Shown piece after piece: positions 26,235 to 34,404 of a DNA stretch of 50,463 bases. The stretch's first letter is position 1; each line of letters opens with the position of its first letter. This DNA is from Chloroflexota bacterium (GTDB lineage Bacteria > Chloroflexota > Limnocylindria > Limnocylindrales > CSP1-4): assembly GCA_017881915.1 (NCBI GenBank), contig JADGQK010000011.1, positions 1 to 50,463 of the forward strand, in the 5' to 3' direction. Made by a program: the position numbers and the translations under genes. The notes beneath the pieces were generated by a model. That model was not told the origin of the DNA, did no database searches, and saw only the letters and a program-made list of their open reading frames with translations.

Positions 26235-28159
26235 CCGAGCCGATGTCTCACGAGCGCGCCCGCCAGCTTGCCGCAAGCCGCCTCGACGAGGTTCTGTCGA
26301 CGGCGAACGAGGCGATCCTCGACGCGCATCTCGCGGCCTGTGCCTCATGCCGGGCAGCGGCCGCCGGATACGAGGCAGACCGGCTGGCATTGCGCGCGCT
26401 GCCCCCGATGGAACCACCGCGCGACCTGTGGGCCAGGACCAGCGCCGCCCTCGAGCGCGAACACGCCCGGCGCCCGCGGGTCGCTCGCCGGACACCTCGG
26501 CGCTGGGGCCCCGTGGCGGTCCTGGGCAGCGGTTTCGCACTCGTTCTCGTGATCGCGATTGTCGGGCCTACCCTGCTCGGCACTCGGCCAGGCACGAGCG
26601 TGATCGCCCTTGCATCCGGCAGTGGCGCCGGAGCGGCGGCCTCTTCCTTGCCCGGGATCACCCCGCTGACCGTGCCGACCGCCCAGGTGACCTGGGTGGT
26701 CACGAAGGGCCCGGGCGGCCTCTCGCTGGTGACGGCCAGCGTGAACAAGGTCTGCCCAACCGGCGACGAGCCGGACTGCGCCCCGGTTGCCGGGATATCG
26801 CGCAGCCTGGCCGACCTGCCGACCGTGCCGAGTTCGCTCGTCCTGTCACCTTCGAATGCCGGCCAGGCCGTCGCGATCGGGCCAGCCCCGAACCGGGTCG
26901 GCACGACCCTCTTCGTGATGGCGGTGCCGACCGCAGCCGCGTCGAGCTCGGCACCCAGCTCGAGCCCGCTTGCCAGCGCCAGCGCGAGCCCGGTCGTCAG
27001 CCCGGGTGCAGGGTCGAGTCAGCCGTCCGCGACCGCCACGCCCCGGACCACGCCGACTGCGACGCCAACGCCCAGCGCGGTTGGAGCCTCGCCCTCAGCG
27101 ACGGTGAGCCTGCCGTCCCTGGGCACGCCGGCGCCATCGGCGGCGGCCGCGCTGGCCATCCTGAGCAACGTCACGCTGGTCGGCGATGAGGCCGCATACA
27201 GCACGGATGGCCTGTGGTTTGCCTTCTCGGCCCGACCGGCCGGCACGGCGACGGGACCGGACGTGTACGTCTGGCAAGCTGGTTGGCCGGCCGCCCAGCC
27301 GATCACCGCGGACCACGGCTCGGTCTTCTCGGGCTGGGTCGACGGCCGGATCCTGGCCAGCCGGGCCGTCCTGATCCCGGCCGCCGCCAGCCCGTCGCCC
27401 GGTCCGTCGGCGAGCCCGGGATCGAGTCCGAGCGCCACCTCCGGCAACGTCACTGGCCCGTCCTCCAGCACGCCGTCGCCGCGCGCAACAGCGCCGGGCA
27501 CGGGCGAGTCCCCGAGCGCCAGTGCCGACGCAGCGGCACTCCCGGGGGCGAGTCCCGCTGGTCCGCCCGTGCTGGCCCGGCCCGCCGCATATCTGATCGA
27601 TCCTGCCTCGGGCCAGGCGACCCGGATCGTCGGCCTCGACGGCTGGCGGCCGGTGGTTGACCCGTCCGGCAGGTGGGTCGCGTTCTGGTCGGGCACGCTT
27701 CTCTTCGACCCGACGAGCGGGATGTGGAAGCCACTCGAGGGACAGCTCCAGGTCGCCAGTTGGCGTGCGGTCAGCAGCGCGGTCGACGGTGCGACCGGCG
27801 CCGCCGCTGCCCACGCCCTGCCGCTCGACAACGTGACCGACTGGGATGTCCGCTGGGATCGGGCGGGGGAGCACCTCGGGGTGTGGGTCGCCGACCCGGA
27901 CAACCCCGGGCTGGGCCGGCTCAGCCTGCTCACGATCGATCCACAGTCCGGTCAAACGAGTTCGACCTCGCCGGCCCTGCTCCCCGCCACGCCCTCGCTG
28001 CGCGGTTTCGCCCTCAAAGAGGGCCAGCTCGTGTGGGCCACGCCGCCCGGCCAGGACGGTAACGGCAGCCGCCTGTCCGTGCTCGCCTGGACCGGCACGA
28101 ACGCCGGCAAGACCTCGATCCAGTCGCTCGACAACGGTCCCCTGATCGTCGTTCCCTGA
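26231..28159 (+). CDS. membrane anti-sigma factor with large extracytoplasmic sensor region
   Basis: A 642-aa single-pass protein. The cytoplasmic N-terminus has a zinc-finger anti-sigma motif, HxxxCxxC (His33, Cys37, Cys40), and a helical sigma-binding region. A membrane span lies at about 93-115. Outside, low-complexity Ser/Ala/Pro/Thr stretches (about 235-290 and 385-440) separate segments that look like beta-propeller blades, such as GDEAAYSTDGLWFAFSARP, DPSGRWVAFWSGTLLFDPTS and WDRAGEHLGVWVADPD. Classic ZAS anti-sigma factors have about 200-300 residues, so the outer part is unusually large. GTG 26231 overlaps the sigma stop. The signal it senses is unknown. Confidence 0.85.
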   Translation: MTEPMSHERARQLAASRLDEVLSTANEAILDAHLAACASCRAAAAGYEADRLALRALPPMEPPRDLWARTSAALEREHARRPRVARRTPRRWGPVAVLGSGFALVLVIAIVGPTLLGTRPGTSVIALASGSGAGAAASSLPGITPLTVPTAQVTWVVTKGPGGLSLVTASVNKVCPTGDEPDCAPVAGISRSLADLPTVPSSLVLSPSNAGQAVAIGPAPNRVGTTLFVMAVPTAAASSSAPSSSPLASASASPVVSPGAGSSQPSATATPRTTPTATPTPSAVGASPSATVSLPSLGTPAPSAAAALAILSNVTLVGDEAAYSTDGLWFAFSARPAGTATGPDVYVWQAGWPAAQPITADHGSVFSGWVDGRILASRAVLIPAAASPSPGPSASPGSSPSATSGNVTGPSSSTPSPRATAPGTGESPSASADAAALPGASPAGPPVLARPAAYLIDPASGQATRIVGLDGWRPVVDPSGRWVAFWSGTLLFDPTSGMWKPLEGQLQVASWRAVSSAVDGATGAAAAHALPLDNVTDWDVRWDRAGEHLGVWVADPDNPGLGRLSLLTIDPQSGQTSSTSPALLPATPSLRGFALKEGQLVWATPPGQDGNGSRLSVLAWTGTNAGKTSIQSLDNGPLIVVP

Positions 28160-28201
28160 ACCGGCCACCGTCCGGCCGTCGTCGGCTATCACCCAGATGG
28201 G

Positions 28202-28230
28202 TTGTCCAGATCAGCGAATCGGGCTATCCT
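28202..28230 (+). promoter_or_regulatory. promoter for a leaderless secreted-barrel gene
   Basis: TTGTCC (28202-28207), 17 bases, then TATCCT (28225-28230), followed 7 bases later by GTG 28238. This is the only leaderless-type site in the window where I also see a reasonable -35. Confidence 0.55.
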
Positions 28231-28237
28231 GCCGGAA

Positions 28238-28801
28238 GTGCGACTGAAGTTTGTCGCGTGCGCCGTGCTCAGCGCCGCGCTCGCACTGGTCGCCGCACCC
28301 GGTATCGTGGGCTCGCGAACTCCCAGCCCCGTCCGTGCCATAGAGGCCGCGGCGTTCCAGCCATTGCAAAGCGAGGTCTCGGACGTGACCACCTCGGTGG
28401 TCACGGCAGCTGATCCCGCCCTGCGCTCGGCCAATTCCCTCGACGCCTCGGCGCGTTTCGCCGAGCCGGCGGCAGGCGCCGCCGTGCAACCCCGGGTCCA
28501 GGCAGCCGCCCGAAGCCAGCCGGTCCCCGGCTCCAGTGCCACGATCAAGCCTCCGAAGTACACCCTCCATGGCCTGGCCAGCTTCTACACCAACGGCACG
28601 ACGGCGATGCGCCTGCCCGCCGGGACGATCATCCGGGTGTGTGGCGCCGGCGGCTGCCTGGACCGGGTCGTCAACGACTACGGTCCCTCGGCGGCGTTCA
28701 AGCCAGTCCGGATCATCGATATGTACCGGCCCGACTTCTTCGCCGTGTGCGGCTGTGCCTCGTCGGCGGGTGTTGCCCAGGTGGTCGTCTCGATCTACTG
28801 A
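28238..28801 (+). CDS. secreted double-psi beta-barrel protein (RlpA-like domain)
   Basis: A 187-aa exported protein. A signal peptide covers about residues 1-24, a low-complexity Ala/Ser/Val linker runs to about 105, and the C-terminal 80 residues form an RlpA/expansin-like double-psi beta-barrel. The barrel contains [28 protein letters not shown] (Asp147) and [12 protein letters not shown] (Asp161). Cys135/Cys140 and Cys171/Cys173 could form disulphides. In RlpA the two Asp-type positions serve lytic transglycosylase activity; whether this one is catalytic is unclear. Cell-wall or surface glycan binding is the likely role, and its position next to the sigma/anti-sigma pair suggests an envelope function. 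Confidence 0.72.
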   Translation: MRLKFVACAVLSAALALVAAPGIVGSRTPSPVRAIEAAAFQPLQSEVSDVTTSVVTAADPALRSANSLDASARFAEPAAGAAVQPRVQAAARSQPVPGSSATIKPPKYTLHGLASFYTNGTTAMRLPAGTIIRVCGAGGCLDRVVNDYGPSAAFKPVRIIDMYRPDFFAVCGCASSAGVAQVVVSIY

Positions 28802-28850
28802 CCGGCCCTCCATGCCGCGACCGATCAGGCGGCGCCGGTCGAGCCTGCGC

Positions 28851-28856
28851 TAGACT
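28851..28856 (+). promoter_or_regulatory. -10 hexamer of the pyrR operon
   Basis: TAGACT lies 46 bases before the pyrR ATG. The predicted leader of about 40 bases contains a good ribosome-binding site (AAGGAG, 28893-28898) but is too short for a PyrR-type attenuator. Confidence 0.45.
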
Positions 28857-28902
28857 GCACTCGACCTTTAACGACCGGTTCTGCGAGGCCGGGAAGGAGA
28901 GC

Positions 28903-29469
28903 ATGTCGGGTCGCCAGATCATGACCGCGGATGAGATCCGCCGGGCGACGATCCGGATCAGCCACGAGATCGTCGAGAAGCAGGCCGGCACCACCGGGTT
29001 GGCGTTGATCGGCATTCAGCGCCGCGGGGTGCCCCTCGCCCACAGGATCGCCGCGGCAATCTTCGAGAACGAGGCGGTCCGCCTGCCCGTCGGAGCGCTG
29101 GACATCACCTTCTATCGGGACGACCTGTCGCTCATCGCCCAGCAGCCCGTCGTGAAGGGCACGGACCTGCCGTTTGACCTGAATGGCGCCACGATCGTCC
29201 TCGTCGACGATGTCCTGTTCACCGGTCGGACGATCCGGGCCGCGATGGACGCCCTGGTCGATTTCGGGCGGCCGCAGGCCATTCGCCTGGCCGTCCTCGT
29301 CGATCGCGGCCACCGCGAGCTTCCGATCCGGGCCGATCACGTCGGCAAGAACGTGCCCACCTCGCGTGAGGAGCTGGTCCGCGTCCACCTCGAGGAGACC
29401 GATGGCGAGGATGGCGTCGTGATCGATCGGCTCGAGCGAGCGGCGACCGCCGCGGGCGCTCCGGGATGA
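28903..29469 (+). CDS. pyrR: PyrR bifunctional regulator / uracil phosphoribosyltransferase
   Basis: A 188-aa phosphoribosyltransferase-fold protein. The PRPP loop is [20 protein letters not shown], and the N-terminal [16 protein letters not shown] and middle [13 protein letters not shown] segments are family-specific. Known members bind UMP/UTP and pyr mRNA, and many have uracil phosphoribosyltransferase activity. The ATG follows AAGGAGAGC. The stop overlaps the pyrB start (ATGA). No attenuator is visible upstream, so any RNA target would have to be within the operon or at the start codon. Confidence 0.94.
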   Translation: MSGRQIMTADEIRRATIRISHEIVEKQAGTTGLALIGIQRRGVPLAHRIAAAIFENEAVRLPVGALDITFYRDDLSLIAQQPVVKGTDLPFDLNGATIVLVDDVLFTGRTIRAAMDALVDFGRPQAIRLAVLVDRGHRELPIRADHVGKNVPTSREELVRVHLEETDGEDGVVIDRLERAATAAGAPG

Positions 29470-30575
29470 CCGCCGCGTCCCCCGACCGGGCTGCGTCGGC
29501 GCCGGTCGCGACCGCCCACCAGGTTCCCTTGGTCGACGCCGAGCCGGCTTCCCAGGGAACCACCTGGGCGCACCGCCACCTGCTCGATCTCGACCGCGTG
29601 ACCTGGCCCGAGATCGAGCTTGTCATGCGCACGACCCAGGCGATGAAGGAGGTCCTTGGCCGGCCGATCGCGCGGGTGCCCGCGCTGCGCGGGAGCGGCG
29701 TGACGATCCTGTTCTACGAGGCCTCGACCCGGACCCGGGTCAGCTTCGAGGTTGCCGCCAAGAATCTATCGGCCGACGTCGTGAACATCGCGGCGGCTTC
29801 GAGCAGCGTCTCGAAGGGCGAATCGCTGATCGACACGATCCGCACGGTCGAGGCCCTGGGCGCCCGGATGATCGTGATCCGTCACCCCACCTCGGGCGCC
29901 GCGGACCTCGCGGCCGAGCATTTCTCGGGTTCGATCCTCAACGGCGGTGACGGCTGGCATGCCCATCCGAGCCAGGCCCTCCTTGACCTGTTCACCCTGC
30001 GTGAACGTGTGCCCGGGGGCGACCTCCACGGTCGCAAGATCGTGATCCTCGGCGACGTCCTTCACTCGCGGGTCGCCCGCTCGAACATCTGGAGCCTGAC
30101 CGCCGCCGGGGCGGACCTGTGGCTGTGCGCTCCGGCCACGCTCATGCGCGGCTTCGAACGCTGGGCCGCGGCTTCGGCCGGGGTGCCCGGCCACGGCCGA
30201 TTCCAGGTGACCAGCGACATCGGTGCCGCGTTGCGCGACGCGGACGTGATCATGGCCTTGCGCCTCCAGCGCGAGCGGATGGCGGCCGGGTTGCTGCCCT
30301 CCCTGCGGGAATACGCGGCGCGCTACGGGCTGACCCTCGAGCGGCTCGCCCTGGCCCGGCCCGATGCCCTGGTCATGCATCCCGGCCCGATGAACGAGGG
30401 GATCGAGATTGCCCCGGAGGTCGCCGACCATCCCCGTTCGGTGATCACCGACCAGGTCACCAATGGGGTCGCCGTCCGGATGGCCCTGCTCTACCTGCTG
30501 GCCGGGACCGGGGTCGCCGGCGCCGGCGGGGCAGCAGCCGGACCAACCGGCGCCGCCGAGGCGCTCGGTGGCTGA
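29466..30575 (+). CDS. pyrB: aspartate carbamoyltransferase catalytic subunit
   Basis: A 369-aa cytosolic enzyme that joins carbamoyl phosphate and aspartate, the committed pyrimidine step. The carbamoyl-phosphate motif STRTR is at 87-91 ([13 protein letters not shown]), with [23 protein letters not shown] and [11 protein letters not shown]. The N-terminus carries an extra 35 residues before the usual domain, and the C-terminus has a Gly/Ala-rich tail. The family is usually 305-320 aa, so both ends are extended. No pyrI regulatory gene is nearby. It is translationally coupled to pyrR. Confidence 0.95.
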   Translation: MTAASPDRAASAPVATAHQVPLVDAEPASQGTTWAHRHLLDLDRVTWPEIELVMRTTQAMKEVLGRPIARVPALRGSGVTILFYEASTRTRVSFEVAAKNLSADVVNIAAASSSVSKGESLIDTIRTVEALGARMIVIRHPTSGAADLAAEHFSGSILNGGDGWHAHPSQALLDLFTLRERVPGGDLHGRKIVILGDVLHSRVARSNIWSLTAAGADLWLCAPATLMRGFERWAAASAGVPGHGRFQVTSDIGAALRDADVIMALRLQRERMAAGLLPSLREYAARYGLTLERLALARPDALVMHPGPMNEGIEIAPEVADHPRSVITDQVTNGVAVRMALLYLLAGTGVAGAGGAAAGPTGAAEALGG

Positions 30576-30579
30576 TCGG

Positions 30580-31989
30580 ATGGGCGTGACGATCGACGGA
30601 TCCGGGGCGATCGGCCGGCGCATCGCCGATCTGGAGATCAGCCGGGCCTGGCTGGTCGATCCAATCGCCGACCGGGAGGGCCCCGGCGAGATCGTCGTCC
30701 ACGACGGGCGGCTCGAGGCCGTGACCTGGCTGGACGCCGCCGAGGGCGCCGGGGTCGAGCCGGGCGGCGTGATCGTGGTGCCCGGGTTCATCGATCTTCA
30801 CGTCCATCTGCGCGAGCCCGGCTTCGAGGATGCCGAGACCGTCGCGAGCGGGTTGGCCGCGGCGGCCCATGGTGGCTTCACGACGGTCTGCGCGATGCCC
30901 AACACCGAACCCGCCATCGATGACGCGGGTATCTTCGGTCGAGTCCTGGCCGCTGCCGGGTCGTCCGGCTCGCCGGTCGAGCTCCTCGTCTACGGCGCGC
31001 TGACGGTCGGCCGCCGGGGCGAGTCACTGGCCGCCCTGGGCGAGCTCAGCGATGCCGGCGCGATCGGCTTCTCGGATGACGGAGCGCCGATCCGCTCGGC
31101 GACGATCCTGCGCAATGGCCTGCTCTACGCGGGGATGCTCGGCCGGCCGGTCGTCGACCACGCCGAGGACCCCGCGTTGACCGAGGGCGCCGAGGCGAAC
31201 GAGGGCCTGGTGGCGACCGTTCTGGGCCTGAAGGGTTGGCCGGTGGCCGCCGAATCGGGGCCGGTCGGCCGTGGCCTGGCGATCCTGGCCGACGTGCTTC
31301 GAGACGAGCCCCGGGCTCGGCTGCATTTCACCCACCTTTCGACCGCTGCCGCACTCGACCTGGTGCGCCGGGCGAAGGCTGCCGGCCTGCCGGTGAGCTG
31401 CGACGTGACGCCCCACCACCTGGCCCTGACCGACGAGTGGATCGCCGGCTCCCGGGCGTGGGCCTGGCAGAGCGACGCCGACCCGTGGCTGGGTGCGGCC
31501 CGGGTCGCCGGCCCGTACGACACCTCGCTCCGGGTCAATCCGCCGCTGCGCGACCGGTTCGATGCCGCGGCCTGCCTGGCCGCCCTGCTTGACGGCACCG
31601 CGGACGCTGTCGTGACCGACCATGCGCCCCACACCCGGGTCGACAAGGCCGTCGAGTTCGGCCTGGCCGCGAACGGGATCAGCGGGATCGAGACGGCGAT
31701 CGGAGTCCTGCTTGCCGCCGTGGATGCCGATCGGCTGCCGCTCCGCCGGGCGATCGCCGCGCTGACCAGCGGCCCCGCCGCGATCCTGCGGGCCGCCGGC
31801 TGGCCAGGGGCGCGGGGTCTGGTGGAGGGGGCGCCGGCCGACCTCGTCGTGATCGATCGATCGGAGACATGGCTGGTTGAGGCGGCCAGCCTTCGATCGA
31901 AGGGCAAGAACAGCCCACTCCTCGGCCGCGAGCTACCCGGCCGCGTACTCCTGACCGTGGCCGACGGCAGGCTCGCCTACGAGGCCTGA
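30580..31989 (+). CDS. pyrC: dihydroorotase
   Basis: A 469-aa zinc-dependent amidohydrolase that closes carbamoyl aspartate to dihydroorotate. The metal-binding DLHVHLREPG is at about residues 72-81, CAMPNTEPAIDD and CDVTPHHLALTDEW carry further ligands, and VVTDHAPHT has the catalytic Asp. The layout is that of the PyrC type I (long) family. ATG 30580 was chosen; GTG 30568, with GAGG 6 bases before it, is an alternative that overlaps pyrB by 8 bases. A C-terminal RSKGKNSPLLGRELPG segment is typical of this type. Confidence 0.94.
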   Translation: MGVTIDGSGAIGRRIADLEISRAWLVDPIADREGPGEIVVHDGRLEAVTWLDAAEGAGVEPGGVIVVPGFIDLHVHLREPGFEDAETVASGLAAAAHGGFTTVCAMPNTEPAIDDAGIFGRVLAAAGSSGSPVELLVYGALTVGRRGESLAALGELSDAGAIGFSDDGAPIRSATILRNGLLYAGMLGRPVVDHAEDPALTEGAEANEGLVATVLGLKGWPVAAESGPVGRGLAILADVLRDEPRARLHFTHLSTAAALDLVRRAKAAGLPVSCDVTPHHLALTDEWIAGSRAWAWQSDADPWLGAARVAGPYDTSLRVNPPLRDRFDAAACLAALLDGTADAVVTDHAPHTRVDKAVEFGLAANGISGIETAIGVLLAAVDADRLPLRRAIAALTSGPAAILRAAGWPGARGLVEGAPADLVVIDRSETWLVEAASLRSKGKNSPLLGRELPGRVLLTVADGRLAYEA

Positions 31990-31992
31990 GGC

Positions 31993-32496
31993 GTGGCCAG
32001 CCTGGATCCGGTGGCCCGCGCGCTCGAGATCAAGCTGACCAGGCTTGGGTCGCCGTTCGAGCTGATCGCCTGTGACCCGGCTCTGGCCGACACGGCGGCG
32101 TTCTGCGCGGCGTATGGGTACTCGCCCGGCGACTCGGCCAACACGATCGTGGTCGTGGGCAAGTCCGATCCGCCCCGTTACGCCGCCTGTGTCGTCCTGG
32201 CTACGACACGGCTCGACGTCAATCGCGCGGTTCGAGCTCGGCTCGGAGTCAGGCGGACGTCCTTTGCCTCGTTCGAGGAGGCTCGCGCCCTGACCGGCAT
32301 GGAGCTTGGCGGGGTGACCGTGTTCGGGCTTCCGGCGGACCTGCCGATCTGGGTCGACCGCCGGGTGATGGAGCGCCCCGAGATCATCCTCGGCGGCGGC
32401 AGCCGTTCGTGGAAGGTCAAGGCGCCGCCGACGATCCTGCTCGCCTTGCCCGGCGTGGAGATCGTCGACGGCCTGGCCATGGAGCTGCCCTCGTAG
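31993..32496 (+). CDS. YbaK/EbsC-type aminoacyl-tRNA deacylase-like protein
   Basis: A 167-aa protein of the YbaK/ProRS-associated editing fold, which removes wrongly attached amino acids from tRNA. Visible features are NTIVVVGKSDPPRYAACVV, a TRLDVNRAVRARLGVRRTSFAS strand-helix region and LTGMELGGVTVFGLP, which contains the conserved GG loop. The usual catalytic Lys of YbaK corresponds to the VGKSD lysine. GTG 31993 starts 3 bases after the pyrC stop, so it belongs to the pyr operon by position, although a link to pyrimidine synthesis is not known. It converges with the next gene, with only 5 bases between stops. Confidence 0.82.
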   Translation: MASLDPVARALEIKLTRLGSPFELIACDPALADTAAFCAAYGYSPGDSANTIVVVGKSDPPRYAACVVLATTRLDVNRAVRARLGVRRTSFASFEEARALTGMELGGVTVFGLPADLPIWVDRRVMERPEIILGGGSRSWKVKAPPTILLALPGVEIVDGLAMELPS

Positions 32497-32501
32497 CGAG
32501 G

Positions 32502-34391
32502 TCAGGGGTTGGCGAACGCCAGCCATACCTGCCCGATGAGGGTCAGGGTCGTATCGTCGATGACCAGGTAGCCCGAACCCGGGGTTGCGCTCGACGGATC
32601 ACCCACCACGCGCACGATCCAGACCAGCCCCAGGCCCTTTCGCCCGAGCACTCGAGCCCCGGTCAGCGCCACCGAATCAGCGGCTGACGTGGCGGTCATC
32701 GATACGATCCTGGCGGCGGACCCGACCCTGGGCCACTCGTGGGCCAACGCCGCGACCTGCTCGGAGCTGTGAGCCGGGGTGACCCCCGGTCCCACCCACA
32801 CGCTCGGTCCCTGCGCCATGCCGTTGATCCAGGCGACCTCGTCGACGACGAACGAGAGGTCGCAACCGGCACTACCGCCGCCCGGCCGGGCGGCACACTC
32901 GGGCGAGCGCGGATCGCCGAACTGGCCGATCAGGACGACCGCCTGCGGCTCCACCCGGGCCACCAGGCCGCTCTGCCCGGCCCACGGATCGGGGGCGCTC
33001 GTCCCGGGCAGGATCAGCGGCCTGATCGAGGGGCGCCCCGCCGGGATCGCCAGGTCATACAGGAAGGTCGCATCGTTCGGCTGGAGGATCGAACCCGGCT
33101 CATCGATCATGGCCAGGCCGGTATCGCTGCATGGATTCGGCTTGCCCGTGGTTGCGGCCAGCGGGCAACCTTCGGGTGCCCGGTCGTTGCTCAGGTAGCC
33201 GGCAATCGCGACGAGTCCGCCCAGGCCTCGAGCCGCCGCCCAGGCCTGCCCGACGGAATGCACGGTCAGGCCTTCGGTCGCGGTCGGAAAGCCGGGCCCT
33301 GGAGGTGCCGGGATCTGAGGCATCGCGAGCGGACCCCACGTCTGGCCCGTCACGTCATCGATCCCCATCCAGCTGGCGACCGCGCGGCCGTTCGAATTGG
33401 TCGGCGAGCCGAGGAAGCCGCGGACCAGCCAGACCGTCCGGCCGTCTGCCGGCGGGCCATCGGCCGAAGGCTCGACGACCGGGGCGGCGGAAGCGTCCGT
33501 GGACCACGGGACGGCCCCGAACCCGAGGACGAAGCCGGTCGGCTGGAGGTGGCTCCGGATCAGCTCGGCGACTGATTGGGTCGTCAGCTGTGTGCTCGCC
33601 ACTGTGATGCTGCCGGCCAGCGCCGCGATCGTCCCGGTCTGGTCGGCCACCGCATCGACGACGAACGTCGAGCCATCCGGGATGCGATCGTCATGGAAGT
33701 GGCCGATCAGCACGACCGGGCTCGGCGAGACGACCTCGAGGGGACCGCCGGGGTCCTGGCTTTCGAGCTTGGGCAGGTCGATCGGATCGATGAACCTGGC
33801 CGTGATCGAGTTCGTACCCGGTTGGGCTGGATGGCTCGTTGGGCCATTGCCCCAGACGATATCCGGCTGCGACTCGAGGACCGAGCTCCAGTCCGACAGG
33901 CAGGTGCCCGGGGGTTGGAGGCTCAACGCGCATGACTCCACCAGGCGCACGCCGGTGTACCAGCCGCCGACGGCAATCTCGCCAGTGCTGATCGATCCGT
34001 CGGCGGCCATCGATATCGCCGTACCGACGCCGAACACGGGCAGGCCGGCGGCCGTCGTCGGGAACGTCGCAGGCGGCCCGGTCGTGGCGGCGGCAACCGT
34101 TGGACCCGGCGACTCGAGCGGTCGGGGACGGCTGAAGTTGGCCAAGCCGGCCAGGACCACCACTCCCAGGGTGACGACTAGGCCGGCCGTTGCGATCACC
34201 ACCCGGGATGAGCGCCGCCCGATCGGGCCGACGGGCCGGCCGCCGGCCACCTCGGAATCTCGCCCGGCCGCCCGCTCGGACCGCGCCGTGAGGGCCGCGG
34301 AGAGCTGCTCATCGGACAACGCCCGGGGGTCAGCGGTGACCTCGATGATCTCGGCGCGGGGCTCCTCTGGCGGGCCGTCCCCGGGCACCAT
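32502..34391 (-). CDS. membrane-anchored protein of unknown function with internal duplication
   Basis: A 629-aa protein I do not recognise. Residues 1-62 are cytoplasmic and acidic, one membrane span lies at about 63-84, and the rest is external. The external part is a two-fold repeat: FPTTAAGLPVFGVG aligns with FPTATEGLTVHSVG, PSPVVLIGHFHDDR with PQAVVLIGQFGDPR, STFVVDAVA with LSFVVDEVA, and VWLVRGFLGSP..IDDVTGQTWG with VWIVRVVGDPS..IDDTTLTLIG. Several Cys pairs could form disulphides. ATG 34391 is 13 bases after the decarboxylase stop, so both genes are probably one operon. No enzyme motif is visible; an external binding or sensor role is possible. Confidence 0.65.
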   Translation of the reverse strand: MVPGDGPPEEPRAEIIEVTADPRALSDEQLSAALTARSERAAGRDSEVAGGRPVGPIGRRSSRVVIATAGLVVTLGVVVLAGLANFSRPRPLESPGPTVAAATTGPPATFPTTAAGLPVFGVGTAISMAADGSISTGEIAVGGWYTGVRLVESCALSLQPPGTCLSDWSSVLESQPDIVWGNGPTSHPAQPGTNSITARFIDPIDLPKLESQDPGGPLEVVSPSPVVLIGHFHDDRIPDGSTFVVDAVADQTGTIAALAGSITVASTQLTTQSVAELIRSHLQPTGFVLGFGAVPWSTDASAAPVVEPSADGPPADGRTVWLVRGFLGSPTNSNGRAVASWMGIDDVTGQTWGPLAMPQIPAPPGPGFPTATEGLTVHSVGQAWAAARGLGGLVAIAGYLSNDRAPEGCPLAATTGKPNPCSDTGLAMIDEPGSILQPNDATFLYDLAIPAGRPSIRPLILPGTSAPDPWAGQSGLVARVEPQAVVLIGQFGDPRSPECAARPGGGSAGCDLSFVVDEVAWINGMAQGPSVWVGPGVTPAHSSEQVAALAHEWPRVGSAARIVSMTATSAADSVALTGARVLGRKGLGLVWIVRVVGDPSSATPGSGYLVIDDTTLTLIGQVWLAFANP

Positions 34392-34404
34392 CAGACGCCG
34401 GACA

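Noticed and set aside
28857-28902. A PyrR-type RNA attenuator before pyrR
   Set aside because: The predicted leader is about 40 bases and shows no antiterminator/terminator pair.
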